Translations under genes and position numbers: made by a program
Part shown: positions 47,283-57,619 of the stretch, piece after piece
How positions within the stretch are numbered: position 1 is the first letter of the stretch
Layout: every line of letters starts with the position of its first letter
Source of the DNA: Pseudomonas sp. RC10
GTDB lineage: Bacteria; Pseudomonadota; Gammaproteobacteria; Pseudomonadales; Pseudomonadaceae
Length of the DNA: 64,000 bases
NCBI RefSeq assembly: GCF_038397775.1
Contig: NZ_CP151650.1
Coordinates: forward strand, 5,456,001-5,520,000
Direction of reading: 5' to 3'
The notes under the pieces: model-generated
Databases searched by the model: none
What the model was told of the DNA's origin: nothing
What the model saw: the letters and a program-made list of their open reading frames with translations, nothing else

Positions 47283-48014
47283 TCAGCCAATCACCGGCTT
47301 GGCAGTACCCAACACCAGATGCATCTGGCGCGTAAGAATAGCGAGCATTTCCTCGTCTGCTTCGGGACGTGGCCCGGCGAGCAGCCCCTGATATTCCATC
47401 CGCCCGATAATCCCCGTCAACACTTGTGCATCCACTTGCGGTTGGGTCGAGCCCATGACCTCCAGAAACTGGGCGCTTCCCTGCAAGAGAATTTGCTGAT
47501 GGGCCGCCACCAATGGCGCCAGGCGAGGGTTGATCAAGGCTTCCAGGCAGAACGCATGTTCAGCGATCAACTGGTCGCGGCGGGTCAGCAATTGATGGCG
47601 CACGTAGTCCAGGGTCATGCGGGCGATTTCATCGGCCAAACGGCCACGGGCTTCGGCGCTGCCGTCGTTGCGGGCGACCATTTCTCGCAAGAGGTCTTCG
47701 GTGTTGGTCCACAGCTTGGCCATGTAGGCGGCGCTGCGTTCGACGTATTGGGCAAAGGCATCGGTGAGCAGGTCGTCGATGTCCTTGAAGTAGTAGGTGG
47801 TGGCGGACAGCGGCACTTGCGCTTCGGCGGCCACGGCCCGATGGCGGACGGCACGCACGCCGTCGCGAATGAGGATGCGCATGGCAGCATCGAGAATCTG
47901 CTGGCGGCGTTGCTCGCTGCCCTGTCGGCTGGCCTTGCGGCCCTGATACTGAACACTCTGCGCGACGGCGGTGGCCAGGCCGGCGGCTCCTTTTTGAGCG
48001 ATCGTACGATTCAC
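47283..48014 (-). CDS. TetR-family transcriptional regulator
   Basis: A 243-aa regulator with a basic N-terminal tail (KASRQGSEQRRQ), then the TetR DNA-binding domain (ILDAAMRILIRDGVRAVRHR, AEAQVPLSATTYYFKD) and a long helical C-terminal domain. GTG at 48014 with AAAGGAA upstream is preferred; the frame could extend to a TTG at 48047. Targets are not evident. It is followed closely by the lipoprotein gene and DUF1704 gene, which may be its regulon. Confidence 0.83.
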   Translation of the reverse strand: MNRTIAQKGAAGLATAVAQSVQYQGRKASRQGSEQRRQQILDAAMRILIRDGVRAVRHRAVAAEAQVPLSATTYYFKDIDDLLTDAFAQYVERSAAYMAKLWTNTEDLLREMVARNDGSAEARGRLADEIARMTLDYVRHQLLTRRDQLIAEHAFCLEALINPRLAPLVAAHQQILLQGSAQFLEVMGSTQPQVDAQVLTGIIGRMEYQGLLAGPRPEADEEMLAILTRQMHLVLGTAKPVIG

Positions 48015-48078
48015 GACGGGGTTTCCTTTTTCAGTCTTGATAGTCAAGGCATATCACATGTTTTTCAGCGCCTGACGA

Positions 48079-48180
48079 GACGCTATCGCGAGCAAGCTCA
48101 CTCCTACAACAGCCCGCGAACACCTGTAGGAGTGAGCTTGCTCGCGATAGCGTCATAACTGTTACCGCATGCTCCTACAG
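48079..48180. repeat. REP-type palindrome pair, family C, inverted order plus a partial third arm
   Basis: Here CGCGAGCAAGCTCACTCCTA comes first and TGTAGGAGTGAGCTTGCTCG second, so the TGTAGGAG edges face inward, opposite to most other copies. GCTATCGCGAGC... and its complement extend each arm to about 31 bases. A fragment GCTCCTACAG follows at 48171-48180. Confidence 0.82.
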
Positions 48181-48198
48181 GTATTCATCAAGCAAAAA

Positions 48199-48224
48199 AA
48201 AGCCGCCCATGCTGAGGCGGCTTT
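48199..48224 (-). terminator. Intrinsic terminator of lysS
   Basis: AAAGCCGCC and GGCGGCTTT form the stem around CATGCTGA. On the minus strand it is followed directly by a run of T residues. It ends the prfB-lysS unit. Confidence 0.92.
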
Positions 48225-48234
48225 CGGGTAACGC

Positions 48235-49737
48235 TTACGCCTGAGGCCGCATGTGCGGGAACAGGATGACGTCGCGGATCGACGGCGAGTTGGTCAGCAG
48301 CATGACCAGACGGTCGATACCGATGCCCTCGCCTGCCGTTGGCGGCATGCCGTATTCCAGCGCACGCACGAAGTCGGCGTCGTAATGCATGGCTTCGTCG
48401 TCGCCCGCGTCCTTGTCGGCCACTTGCGCCATGAAACGCTCGGCCTGGTCTTCTGCGTCGTTCAACTCGGAATAGGCGTTGGCAATTTCACGGCCGCCGA
48501 TGAACAGCTCGAAACGGTCGGTGACGTTCGGGTTTTCGTCGTTGCGGCGTGCCAGCGGCGACACTTCGAACGGGTATTGGGTGATGAAGTGCGGCTGTTC
48601 CAGCTTGTGCTCGACCAGCTCTTCGAAAATCATCACCTGCAATTTGCCCAGGCCTTCGAAGCCCAGCACCTTGGCGCCGGCTTTCTTGGCGATGGCGCGG
48701 GCTTTGTCGATGTCGTTCAGGTCGTCAGCGGTCAGGTCCGGGTTGTATTTCAGGATCGAATCGAACACCGACAGACGCGCGAACGGCTCGCCGAAGTGGA
48801 ACACTTTATCGCCGTACGGCACGTCGGTGCTGCCCAGGACCAGTTGAGCCAGTTCACGGAACAGCTCTTCGGTCAGGTCCATGTTGTCTTCGTAGTCGGC
48901 GTACGCCTGGTAGAACTCCAACATGGTGAATTCAGGGTTGTGACGGGTCGAGACGCCTTCGTTGCGGAAGTTACGGTTGATCTCGAACACCTTTTCAAAC
49001 CCGCCAACCACCAGACGCTTGAGGTACAGCTCAGGCGCGATCCGCAGGAACATTTCCAGGTCCAGCGCGTTGTGGTGGGTTTCAAACGGTTTGGCTGCCG
49101 CGCCGCCCGGAATGGTTTGCAGCATCGGCGTTTCGACTTCGAGGAAGTCGCGCTTCATCAGGAAGCTGCGGATGTGGGCGATGACTTGCGAGCGCACGCG
49201 GAAGGTTTCGCGCACGTCTTCGTTGACGATCAGGTCGACGTAACGCTGGCGATAGCGCTGTTCGGTGTCGGTCAGGCCGTGGTGTTTGTCCGGCAGCGGA
49301 CGCAGGGACTTGGTCAGCAGACGCACGCTGGTCATTTCGACGTACAGGTCGCCTTTGCCGGAACGGGCCAAGGTGCCTTCCGCCGCGATGATGTCGCCCA
49401 TGTCCCAGGTTTTCACCGAGGCCAGGGTGTCTTCCGACAGGGTCTTGCGGTTGACGTAGACCTGAATGCGACCGGTCATGTCCTGGATCACCATGAACGA
49501 GCCACGGTTGAGCATGATGCGACCTGCAACCTTGACCGGAATCGCCGCTTCAGCCAGTTCTTCCTTGGTCTTGTCCACGTACTGTTTCTGCAGGTCGTTG
49601 CAGTAGTTTTCGCGGCGGAAGTCGTTCGGGAAGGCGTTGCCCTTGGCGCGCTCGGCAGCAAGCTTTTCCTTGCGCAGTGCGATCAGGGTGTTTTCTTCCT
49701 GTTGCTGGGCTTGCGGGTCGAGTTGTTGGTCGCTCAT
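48235..49737 (-). CDS. lysS: Lysyl-tRNA synthetase, class II
   Basis: Charges tRNA-Lys. The 500-aa protein has an N-terminal OB-fold anticodon domain ([17 protein letters not shown]) and the class II core: motif 2 [20 protein letters not shown] and motif 3 [17 protein letters not shown] at 49737 (MSDQQLDPQ) is chosen; the frame stays open 93 bases further upstream without a ribosome site. Follows prfB, as in many proteobacteria. Confidence 0.97.
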   Translation of the reverse strand: MSDQQLDPQAQQQEENTLIALRKEKLAAERAKGNAFPNDFRRENYCNDLQKQYVDKTKEELAEAAIPVKVAGRIMLNRGSFMVIQDMTGRIQVYVNRKTLSEDTLASVKTWDMGDIIAAEGTLARSGKGDLYVEMTSVRLLTKSLRPLPDKHHGLTDTEQRYRQRYVDLIVNEDVRETFRVRSQVIAHIRSFLMKRDFLEVETPMLQTIPGGAAAKPFETHHNALDLEMFLRIAPELYLKRLVVGGFEKVFEINRNFRNEGVSTRHNPEFTMLEFYQAYADYEDNMDLTEELFRELAQLVLGSTDVPYGDKVFHFGEPFARLSVFDSILKYNPDLTADDLNDIDKARAIAKKAGAKVLGFEGLGKLQVMIFEELVEHKLEQPHFITQYPFEVSPLARRNDENPNVTDRFELFIGGREIANAYSELNDAEDQAERFMAQVADKDAGDDEAMHYDADFVRALEYGMPPTAGEGIGIDRLVMLLTNSPSIRDVILFPHMRPQA

Positions 49738-49842
49738 GTCTTTAGATTTTCCATCACAGGTTCGTTGCTCTTGCCGTCGGCAAGGGATCGCGGGCCGGTC
49801 GCTGCTTTGCATGCACCGTGCCCGCAACACGTGGGGTCGCGA

Positions 49843-50938
49843 TTACAGCCCTTGCTTGAGGCTGGCTTCCAGGTAACCGTCGAGGTCACCGTCCAGCACC
49901 TTGTTGCAGTCGCTGCGCTCGACGCCGGTCCGCAGGTCCTTGATGCGCGAGTCATCGAGGACGTACGAGCGGATCTGGTGGCCCCAGCCGATGTCCGACT
50001 TGGTGTCTTCCAGCGCCTGGGACGCGGCGTTGCGTTTCTGCATTTCCAGCTCGTACAACTTGGCCCGCAGCATTTTCATGGCGGTGTCCTTGTTCGCGTG
50101 CTGGGAACGTTCGTTCTGGCAACTGACGACGGTGTTGGTCGGTACGTGGGTGATACGGACCGCCGAGTCGGTGGTGTTAACGTGCTGACCACCGGCACCG
50201 GACGAACGATAGGTGTCGATTCGCAGGTCCGACGGGTTGATGTCGATCTCGATGCGGTCGTCGATCTCGGGGGAAACGAACACCGCCGAGAACGAGGTGT
50301 GGCGACGTGCGCCGGAGTCGAACGGGCTCTTGCGGACCAGGCGGTGCACGCCGATTTCGGTACGCAGCCAGCCAAAGGCGTATTCGCCCTTGATGTGCAC
50401 GGTGGCGCCCTTGATGCCGGCGACTTCGCCTTCGGACAGTTCCATGATGGTGGCGTCGAAGCCACGCTTGTCGGCCCAGCGCAGGTACATGCGCAGCAGG
50501 ATGTTGGCCCAGTCCTGCGCTTCGGTGCCGCCGGAGCCGGCCTGGATGTCCAGGTAGGCGTTGTTCGGGTCCATCTCGCCGCTGAACATGCGACGGAATT
50601 CCAGCTTGGCGAGGGATGCTTCCAGGCCTTCCAGCAGCTCGACGACATCGGCGACAGCGCCTTCATCGTCTTCTTCGACAGCCATGTCCAGCAGCTCTTT
50701 GGCGTCGGCGAGGCCGGAACTCATTTCGTCGAGGGTTTCAACGATCTGTGCGAGCGCCGAACGCTCGCGGCCGAGGGACTGGGCATACTCGGGCTTGTTC
50801 CAGACGTTGGGGTCTTCCAGCTCGCGGTTGACTTCGGTCAGACGATCATGTTTTTGATCGTAGTCAAAGATACCCCCGAATGGATTCGGAGCGTTCGGTC
50901 AGGTCCTTGATGGTGTTCAGGATCGGGTTGATTTCCAT
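49843..50938 (-). CDS. prfB: Peptide chain release factor 2, with programmed +1 frameshift
   Basis: RF2 recognises UGA and UAA. ATG at 50938 begins [16 protein letters not shown], and after 24 codons an in-frame TGA occurs at 50866-50864. The gene continues in the +1 frame to 49843 (join 50938-50867 and 50865-49843), giving 364 aa, the normal RF2 length. The decoding tripeptide SPF is in [14 protein letters not shown], and the catalytic GGQ is in [16 protein letters not shown]. The frameshift lets RF2 regulate its own level and is not a mutation. Confidence 0.96.
50863..50877 (-). promoter_or_regulatory. prfB programmed frameshift site
   Basis: On the minus strand GGGGGTATCTTTGAC: a Shine-Dalgarno-like GGGGG, the slippery CTT before the TGA stop and the following C. 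It matches the known RF2 autoregulatory site. Confidence 0.95.
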
Positions 50939-51061
50939 GGTCGTCAGGACTCGCAGGCGAATTTCACAAAGCCCGCGAGTATACCCGAGCTGACGCCGGG
51001 ATGGCAGTCCATTGGGCAGGGGGTGTTTGGAGCGAGCGTCGATTTTCCTGCCGTCGTACAT

Positions 51062-51151
51062 CCTGTAGGAGCCGGCTTGCTGGCGAAGCGTCGTATCAGC
51101 CGAGCTATCCGTTGCAGATCCTGCGCCTTCGCCAGCAAGCCGGCTCCTACA
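51062..51151. repeat. REP-type palindrome pair, family B
   Basis: TGTAGGAGCCGGCTTGCTGG and CCAGCAAGCCGGCTCCTACA flank about 40 bases in the prfB-wspR gap. Unlike the copy at 18147, the spacer is not self-complementary throughout. Confidence 0.86.
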
Positions 51152-51193
51152 ATGGGGTGCAGCGTCCAGGAAACTCGGTATCACCCCCCACCC

Positions 51194-52201
51194 TTACGAC
51201 CCGACCACGACCTGATTGCGCCCATTGTGCTTGGCAGCGTACAGGCCCTGATCCGCGCTCTGGATCAACTGGCGGCTGTGGCTGCCGACCGGAGGCACGA
51301 GGGTCGCCAGACCAATGCTCACGGTGAGGCTGGAGCCTTCCTTCGGCGCGATGTGCGGGATGTTCATGCTGGCGACGGTCTGGCGCAGTTTCTCGGCCAG
51401 CAGACGTGCGCCGCCCGGCGAGGTGTTTGGCAGCACCAGCGCGAACTCTTCGCCGCCGTAACGTGCAGGCAGGTCGGAAGGACGGCTGCAGCTGGAACGG
51501 ATGGCCTTGGCCACCTGACGCAGCGCTTCGTCGCCTTCAAGGTGGCCGAAGTTGTCGTTATAGGCTTTGAAATAGTCGACATCGATCATCATCAGCGACA
51601 GCTGGGTCTGTTCGCGGGTCGCCCGGCGCCACTCCAGTTCGAGGTATTCGTCGAAGTGCCGACGGTTCGACAGCCCGGTCAGGCCATCGGAGTTCATCAG
51701 GCGTTGCAGCACCAGGTTGGTGTCCAGCAGCTGCTGCTGACTCACGCGAAGCGCACGGTAGGCTTCGTCGCGTTGCAACAGGGTCATGTAGGAGCGGGAG
51801 TGGTAGCGGATGCGCGCCACCAGCTCGATGTTGTCCGGCAGTTTGACCAGATAATCGTTGGCCCCCGCCGCGAACGCCGCGCTCTTGATGAGCGGGTCTT
51901 CCTTGGTCGAGAGCACGATGATCGGGATGTCCCGGGTCATCGGGTTGTTGCGGTACTCGCGCACCAGGGTCAGACCGTCAAGGCCCGGCATCACCAGGTC
52001 CTGCAGAATCACCGTCGGCTTGATTTCGATCGCTTGGGCGATGGCCTGATGAGGGTCGGCGCAGAAGTGGAAATCGATGTTTTCCTCATTCGCCAGCCCA
52101 CGCCGGACTGCCTCGCCGATCATTGCCTGATCGTCGACCAGCAACACCATGGCAGCGTTTTCATCCGTGGCGTTTACGTCGTCCAGCTGCAAGTCATGCA
52201 T
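51194..52201 (-). CDS. wspR: Diguanylate cyclase response regulator WspR
   Basis: Output of the Wsp system: phosphorylation by WspE activates cyclic-di-GMP synthesis. The 335-aa protein has a REC domain (acceptor Asp68 in [12 protein letters not shown]), a helical linker and a GGDEF-type domain with GGEEF at 249-253. The inhibitory I-site RPSD at 240-243 lies five residues before it. All active-site marks are intact, so the enzyme is probably functional and feedback-inhibited. Last gene of the operon, 45 bases after wspF. Confidence 0.96.
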   Translation of the reverse strand: MHDLQLDDVNATDENAAMVLLVDDQAMIGEAVRRGLANEENIDFHFCADPHQAIAQAIEIKPTVILQDLVMPGLDGLTLVREYRNNPMTRDIPIIVLSTKEDPLIKSAAFAAGANDYLVKLPDNIELVARIRYHSRSYMTLLQRDEAYRALRVSQQQLLDTNLVLQRLMNSDGLTGLSNRRHFDEYLELEWRRATREQTQLSLMMIDVDYFKAYNDNFGHLEGDEALRQVAKAIRSSCSRPSDLPARYGGEEFALVLPNTSPGGARLLAEKLRQTVASMNIPHIAPKEGSSLTVSIGLATLVPPVGSHSRQLIQSADQGLYAAKHNGRNQVVVGS

Positions 52202-52246
52202 TCAGGGTCTCCTGGTCACAGGCGGGCTGTGAAATCACCTGGAAAA

Positions 52247-53257
52247 TCATTGTATAAATGCCTCTTTCAAGCGAGGCGCGATCGTGTCCAGCGGGCGGAT
52301 CTCCATGGCGGCGTCGATGGCGGCTGCCGCTTTGGGCATGCCATACACCGCGCAGCTTTGCTGGTCCTGGGCGATGGTGAGGAAACCCCGCTGACGCATC
52401 AGCTTGAGTCCTTGGGCACCGTCACGGCCCATACCTGTCAACAGAACGCCCACTGCGTCACCGTTCCAATAGCTGGCCACACTTTCGAAAAACACGTCGA
52501 TAGAGGGCCTATATATCTCATTCACCGGCTCGGCGGTATAGGCCAGCGTGCCGTTCTTCAACAAGCGAATATGGTGATTGGTGCCCGCCAGCAACACGGC
52601 CCCGCACTCCGGCGGTTCCCCGTCGCGCGCCAGCCGCACCTCCAGCCCTGACGAGCTGCTCAACCATTGCGCCATCCCGGCCGCGAATACCTGGTCCACA
52701 TGCTGAACAAGCACGATGGCTGCCGGGAACGCCTTCGGCAGTCCTTTGAGCAGCACTTCCAGCGCTGCCGGGCCGCCTGCGGATGAACCGATGGCCACCA
52801 GTCCCTTTCTTTGTGCCGCCACGCCCAACGGCGCGGGCGTCGGACGGACGCGGCTGTCACGTTGACCCACCAGCCATCCGATGTTGAGGATCTTGCGCAG
52901 CAAGGGTGCCGCTGCCTCTTTCGGGTTGCCCGCGCCGATGGCAGGCGTGTCGACCACGTCCAGGGCACCATGGCCCATTGCCTCGAACACACGGTGGACG
53001 TTCTGTTCCCGGTCAACAGTCACAATCACGATGGCACACGGCGTGGCGGCCATGATTCGCCGGGGCGCCTCGACGCCGTCCATGACCGGCATGATGAGGT
53101 CCATCAGGATCAGATCCGGCGTCAGTTCGGCGCATCGCTGCACCGCCTCAGCGCCGTTGCTCGCCACCCACACCACCTGATGCGCAGGCTCGAACGCCAG
53201 CGCACGGCGCAGTGCTTCGACCGCCATGGGCATGTCGTTGACGATGGCGATTTTCAT
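52247..53257 (-). CDS. wspF: Chemoreceptor methylesterase WspF (CheB-like)
   Basis: Demethylates WspA and so shuts off signalling; loss of WspF gives wrinkly, hyper-biofilm colonies in Pseudomonas. The 336-aa protein has a REC domain (Asp53 in LMDLIMPVMDG) and a CheB catalytic domain with AIGSSAGGPAAL (nucleophile Ser159), QHV and LLTGMGRDGAQG. ATG overlaps the wspE stop by four bases. Confidence 0.96.
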   Translation of the reverse strand: MKIAIVNDMPMAVEALRRALAFEPAHQVVWVASNGAEAVQRCAELTPDLILMDLIMPVMDGVEAPRRIMAATPCAIVIVTVDREQNVHRVFEAMGHGALDVVDTPAIGAGNPKEAAAPLLRKILNIGWLVGQRDSRVRPTPAPLGVAAQRKGLVAIGSSAGGPAALEVLLKGLPKAFPAAIVLVQHVDQVFAAGMAQWLSSSSGLEVRLARDGEPPECGAVLLAGTNHHIRLLKNGTLAYTAEPVNEIYRPSIDVFFESVASYWNGDAVGVLLTGMGRDGAQGLKLMRQRGFLTIAQDQQSCAVYGMPKAAAAIDAAMEIRPLDTIAPRLKEAFIQ

Positions 53258-55635
53258 CCTTGCGCATCTCCTATCAGCTCGACCACCGCGTCGAGCAATG
53301 CATCATCATGAAAACTGGCCTTGGCCAGATAATAGTCGGCCCCGGCATCCAGCCCCCGACGACGATCCTCTTCGCGGTCCTTGTACGACACCACCATCAC
53401 GGGCAACGACTGCAAACGACTGTCGCGGCGTAGCAGCGTCACCAGTTCGATACCGTCCATGCGCGGCATGTCGATGTCGGTGATCAGCAAATCGAAGTCT
53501 TCGGCACGCAGGGCGTTCCAGCCGTCCATCCCGTCCACGGCCACCGCGACTTCATAACCGCGGCTCAACAGCAATTTGCGCTCCAGCTCGCGCACGGTCA
53601 ATGAGTCGTCCACCACCAGCACACGCTTGCGCACTTGAACGTCGACCTGACGATTGCGCCGATCAATACGCTCCAGGCGCCCGGTGTTAAGCAATTTTTC
53701 CACCGAGCGCAGCATGTCTTCGACGTCGATGATCAGCACAGCCGAGCCATCGTCCAGCAGCGCACCTGCGGAAATGTCCTGGACCTTGCCCAGACGCGGG
53801 TCCAGCGGCAGCACCACCAGCGTGCGTTCGCCGATAAAACGCTCGACCGCCACGCCATACACGGCGTCGCGTTCACGAATCACCACGACCTTGAGCGCGT
53901 CGGTGTTGCTCTGGCTGGCGGGACGGTTGAGCAATTGGCTGGCAGCGACGAGGCCGACGTGGCGCTCTTCGTGCCAGAAGTGCTGGCGGCCTTCCAGTTG
54001 CACGATTTCGTCCACTTGCACGTCGCGCATCCGCTCGATGTGCGCCAGCGGGAAGGCATAGGCTTCGCCGCCCACTTCCACCACCAGACTGCGCACGACG
54101 GACAGCGTGAGCGGCACTTCGATGTGGAAACGGCTGCCCTGCCCCGCCTGTTGATGCAGTTCGACCCCGCCGCGCAGTTGCCGGACCATGTGCTGCACCG
54201 CATCCAGGCCCACGCCGCGCCCGGAGACTTCGGTGACTTTGTCGCGCATGCTGAAACCCGGCAGGAACAGGAAGCTCAACAGCTCCTCCTCGCTCAGTTG
54301 CATCGCGGTTTCTTCGGGCGACAGTTTGCGGTCGATGATGCTGCGGCGCAGACGCTCAAGGTCCACGCCACCGCCATCGTCGATGAGTTCGACGACCAGC
54401 AAACCGGCCTGGTGCGACGCCTTGAGTTGAATCAGCCCTTCCGCCGGTTTGCCGAGGGCCAGGCGTTGCTCGGGAAATTCGATGCCGTGGTCCACGGCGT
54501 TGCGCAACAGGTGCGTCAGCGGTGCTTCGAGTTTTTCCAGCACGTCGCGGTCGACCTGGGTTTTATCGCCGTCGATTTCCAGCCGCACCTGCTTGCCCAG
54601 CGAACGGCCAAGGTCACGCACCATGCGCGCCTGCCCGGCCAGCACGTCGGCGAAAGGGCGCATGCGGCAGGCCAGTGCGGTGTCGTACAGCAACTGCGCG
54701 CGCTGACTGGCCTGCCAGCCGAATTCGTCGAGGTCGGAGGTCTGTTGGATCAACAGGTGCTGCGCCTCGCTCAACAGACGCCGCGCTTCTTCCAGCGCTT
54801 TTTGCGCGTCCGGATCGACGTTGGCGTCGAGCAAGGCTTCGAGATTGTCCAACGCGCGACTGGCGCCGCTTTGGGAGCGTTTCACCCGCTGCATCGCGGT
54901 CAGATAAGGCTTCAGGCGTTGGGTCTCGACCAGCGATTTGCTCGACAGGTCCAGCAGGTTATTCAGGCGCTCGGCCGTCACCCGCAAGACGCGCTCGCCG
55001 CCCTCGTTGACCCGACGCTCGACGCGGCGGCCGATTTTCGGCTGGGCCTCTTCTTCGGCTTCGGGCACAGGGGCCGGTTGTGCGGGTGTAACGGATTCGG
55101 TGACAGCGGGTAATTCAGGTTCAGTGGGTTCAGTCAGCGGCGCATGGGCCGATTGCACCGATTCCACCAGCGACTGCGCGTTGGCCAGCAACAAATCGTC
55201 CATTGATGGCGCAAGGTTCGGCGCAGCGGTGGCAGGACGCGCACCCGGTTTGATCAGGTCGTTCATCAATGCGACGTAGCCGTCCACGTCGCCTTGGGCC
55301 ACGCTGTTCGGTCCCGGCGTGGCGATGCGCATGAGCATGTCCGTGCCCATCAACAGCGCGTCAATGTGCTCGGGCTTGAGGTGCAGCCGGCCTTCCTGGG
55401 CTTCGACGAGGCAGTCTTCCATCACGTGGGAGACGCTGACCCCGGCGTTGACGCCGACGATCCGCGCCGCGCCCTTGAGCGAGTGCGCGGCGCGCATGCA
55501 GGCTTCCAGTTGATCGGCTTGGGTCGGGTTACGCTCCAGCGCCAGAAGGCCTGCGCTCAGGACTTGGGTCTGGGCTTCGGCCTCCAGCGTGAACAGTTCG
55601 AACAACGAGGCGTCGCGCATTTGATCGGGCGTCAT
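53254..55635 (-). CDS. wspE: Hybrid histidine kinase WspE (CheA-CheY)
   Basis: Central kinase phosphorylating WspR and WspF. The 793-aa protein starts with an HPt domain (His51 in AAHSLKGAARI), then a variable Pro/Glu/Ala-rich linker (about 180-225), dimerisation and HATPase region (LLRNAVDHGIEFPEQR, GRGVGLDAVQHMV), a CheW-like domain and a C-terminal REC (about Asp720 in LLITDIDMPRMDG). ATG at 55635 overlaps the wspD stop. It is somewhat longer than I recall for P. aeruginosa WspE (about 750-760 aa), mostly because of the linker. Confidence 0.95.
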   Translation of the reverse strand: MTPDQMRDASLFELFTLEAEAQTQVLSAGLLALERNPTQADQLEACMRAAHSLKGAARIVGVNAGVSVSHVMEDCLVEAQEGRLHLKPEHIDALLMGTDMLMRIATPGPNSVAQGDVDGYVALMNDLIKPGARPATAAPNLAPSMDDLLLANAQSLVESVQSAHAPLTEPTEPELPAVTESVTPAQPAPVPEAEEEAQPKIGRRVERRVNEGGERVLRVTAERLNNLLDLSSKSLVETQRLKPYLTAMQRVKRSQSGASRALDNLEALLDANVDPDAQKALEEARRLLSEAQHLLIQQTSDLDEFGWQASQRAQLLYDTALACRMRPFADVLAGQARMVRDLGRSLGKQVRLEIDGDKTQVDRDVLEKLEAPLTHLLRNAVDHGIEFPEQRLALGKPAEGLIQLKASHQAGLLVVELIDDGGGVDLERLRRSIIDRKLSPEETAMQLSEEELLSFLFLPGFSMRDKVTEVSGRGVGLDAVQHMVRQLRGGVELHQQAGQGSRFHIEVPLTLSVVRSLVVEVGGEAYAFPLAHIERMRDVQVDEIVQLEGRQHFWHEERHVGLVAASQLLNRPASQSNTDALKVVVIRERDAVYGVAVERFIGERTLVVLPLDPRLGKVQDISAGALLDDGSAVLIIDVEDMLRSVEKLLNTGRLERIDRRNRQVDVQVRKRVLVVDDSLTVRELERKLLLSRGYEVAVAVDGMDGWNALRAEDFDLLITDIDMPRMDGIELVTLLRRDSRLQSLPVMVVSYKDREEDRRRGLDAGADYYLAKASFHDDALLDAVVELIGDAQG

Positions 55636-56315
55636 GTCAGGCTCCGGTTCACGGCGGACAGCAACTGTTCTTCGTCCAGCAACCGCAAGCTGCGGTCTTT
55701 CCACTGCACCACGCCTCGGGTGAAGCGTGCGTTGGCGTTTTGCGCAGGGGCCGATGCGCTGTCCAGCAAACGCGCCTCGATGGCATGAATCCCGTCGACT
55801 TCATCGACCGGCACCACCACGGGCCCTCCCTCAGCGGCCACGATCAGCATGCGCGGCATGATGCGCGAGGCATTGGCCGGGGCCGACCCGCTGTCCAATC
55901 CCAGCAGCTCGACGAACGACAGGCACGCCACCAGCGCGCCACGCACGTTCGCCACGCCGAGCAAGGCCCGGGAGCGTTGGTGCGGCAGCGAGTGAATCGT
56001 TTGCACTGGCGACACTTCGACCAGACAGCGGGTCGGGAAGCCGAGCCATTCTTCGCCCAGACGGAAGACCACCAGTGAGCGGGTCTGGATATCGCTGGCC
56101 AGCTCTTCGCTGTGAATCGACACACGCTCCTCTTGCGCCAGCGCGTAGCGGTCCAGCAAACGGGTCGCCGCCGCCGAATACACCGAGCAGTTGCGGCAAT
56201 GGATGTGTTCCACCAGGAGTGGGCACGAGCGATCGCCGTGGATGCCGATCCGGTTCCAGCAATCGTCGATGGCTTGGGCATCGTTGCTGACCAGTTCACT
56301 GTGTACGCCGGTCAT
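55632..56315 (-). CDS. wspD: CheW-like coupling protein WspD
   Basis: Second CheW-type adaptor of the Wsp complex, 227 aa, linking receptor WspA and kinase WspE. The CheW domain occupies roughly 75-220 (LVVFRLGEEWLGFPTRCLVEV). A Cys-bearing N-terminal part (CPLLVEHIHCRNCSVY) could bind metal. ATG overlaps the wspC stop. Confidence 0.94.
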   Translation of the reverse strand: MTGVHSELVSNDAQAIDDCWNRIGIHGDRSCPLLVEHIHCRNCSVYSAAATRLLDRYALAQEERVSIHSEELASDIQTRSLVVFRLGEEWLGFPTRCLVEVSPVQTIHSLPHQRSRALLGVANVRGALVACLSFVELLGLDSGSAPANASRIMPRMLIVAAEGGPVVVPVDEVDGIHAIEARLLDSASAPAQNANARFTRGVVQWKDRSLRLLDEEQLLSAVNRSLT

Positions 56316-57619
56316 CGATTACGTCCTTCTTTATTCACACCACGGGCTGCGCGTTCTTGCAGACGGCGGGCACCGGCGCTGTCGCCCTGGGCCGCGAGAA
56401 TGGCCGCCAATTGGGCGAGTGCTTCGGGGTGCTGCGGCTCCAGGTACAACGCCTTGCGATAAAAACCCTGGGCGCCAATCACGTCGCCGCCCACTTCGCT
56501 CAGCAGACCGAGCCAATAGAACACCGGGGCCACCGGTTCATAACGTTTGAGGTACTGCTCGCACGCGAGTTTGGCGTCGGCGCTTTTGCCTTCGTTGGCG
56601 AGCTTCTTGATGCTGTCGAGCAAGGCTGCGGCCTCCCCCGTCGCAGGCGATGCGGGAGCGGCGCTGCGCGTTGCAGGCTGAGAAGTCGGGAGAAATCGCA
56701 CTCCGCCGGGAATTCGTGCAGGCGGTACAGGTGCAGGCTTTTTGCTGGCTGGCGGCGGCTCGACCGGTAATGGCGCCGCGGCGGGCGGTGCCGCGATCAC
56801 CGTCAGCGACTCGGCGTCCGCCTCGCCTTGATGCCGGAACGCGAACGACTGCGCAATGCCGATGGAGGTCATGCCCATCCGCCCCAAGAGACTGCCCTCC
56901 GCAGGGCCGATGAACAGCACGCCGTCGTTGTGGGTCATGCGCTTGAGCACTTCGAACCCACGGCGCTGGGTATCGACGTCGAAATAGATCAGCAGGTTGC
57001 GGCAGAACACAAAGTCATAGGCCGACTGCGCCACCGGCAGGGTCGGGTCCAGCATGTTCCCGGCCTGAAAGCTGACGCGCTCGCGCACCTGGTCTTCGAC
57101 GCGATAGCCGTCTTCGACCGGGATGAAATAACGCTCGCGAAAGCTCAACTGGTCGCCGCGAAACGAGTTCTTGCCGTAGACGCCACGGCGGGCTCGCTGC
57201 AAGGACAGCGGGCTGATGTCCACCGCTTCGATCTTGAACTGTTGCGCCTGCAGCCCGGCATCGAACAACGCCATGGCAATCGAATACGGCTCTTCGCCGG
57301 TGGAGCATGGCAGGCTGAGAATGCGCAGCGGGCGAGCACCGTTGAGATGCGCCAGACGCGCCGTCGCCAGTTTGCCAAGGGTGGCGAAGGATTCGGGATA
57401 ACGAAAAAACCAGGTCTCGGGCACGATGACCGCTTCGATCAATGCCTGCTGTTCTTCCGCCGAACGTTGCAACAACTGCCAGTAGTCAGCGTGGTCGATG
57501 GCTTTGACGACCATGCGCCGCTGACGCAACGCGCGTTCGATGATCGCTTCGCCCACCGACGCCACGTCGAGGCCGATACGGTCCTTGAGAAAGGCGAAGA
57601 AACGCGCGTCGTCAGTCAT
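56312..57619 (-). CDS. wspC: Chemoreceptor methyltransferase WspC (CheR-TPR)
   Basis: Methylates WspA using SAM, opposing WspF. The 435-aa protein has a CheR domain (N-terminal helices, then LSLPCSTGEEPYSIAMALFD and FVFCRNLLIYFD), a Pro-rich linker (about 285-330) and a TPR-like tail (FYWLGLLSEVGGD, FYRKALYLEPQHPEAL). ATG at 57619 overlaps the wspB stop; upstream frame is rejected for lack of a ribosome site. Confidence 0.95.
   Translation of the reverse strand: MTDDARFFAFLKDRIGLDVASVGEAIIERALRQRRMVVKAIDHADYWQLLQRSAEEQQALIEAVIVPETWFFRYPESFATLGKLATARLAHLNGARPLRILSLPCSTGEEPYSIAMALFDAGLQAQQFKIEAVDISPLSLQRARRGVYGKNSFRGDQLSFRERYFIPVEDGYRVEDQVRERVSFQAGNMLDPTLPVAQSAYDFVFCRNLLIYFDVDTQRRGFEVLKRMTHNDGVLFIGPAEGSLLGRMGMTSIGIAQSFAFRHQGEADAESLTVIAAPPAAAPLPVEPPPASKKPAPVPPARIPGGVRFLPTSQPATRSAAPASPATGEAAALLDSIKKLANEGKSADAKLACEQYLKRYEPVAPVFYWLGLLSEVGGDVIGAQGFYRKALYLEPQHPEALAQLAAILAAQGDSAGARRLQERAARGVNKEGRNR

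Noticed and set aside
48253..50910. An 885-codon plus-strand open frame across lysS and prfB
   Set aside because: It spans two real genes on the other strand and has mirror-like composition (many Val, His, Phe and Arg), with no motif or ribosome site.
49843..50938. prfB as a frameshifted pseudogene
   Set aside because: The frame change occurs exactly at the known programmed site, and both parts are intact to full RF2 length.
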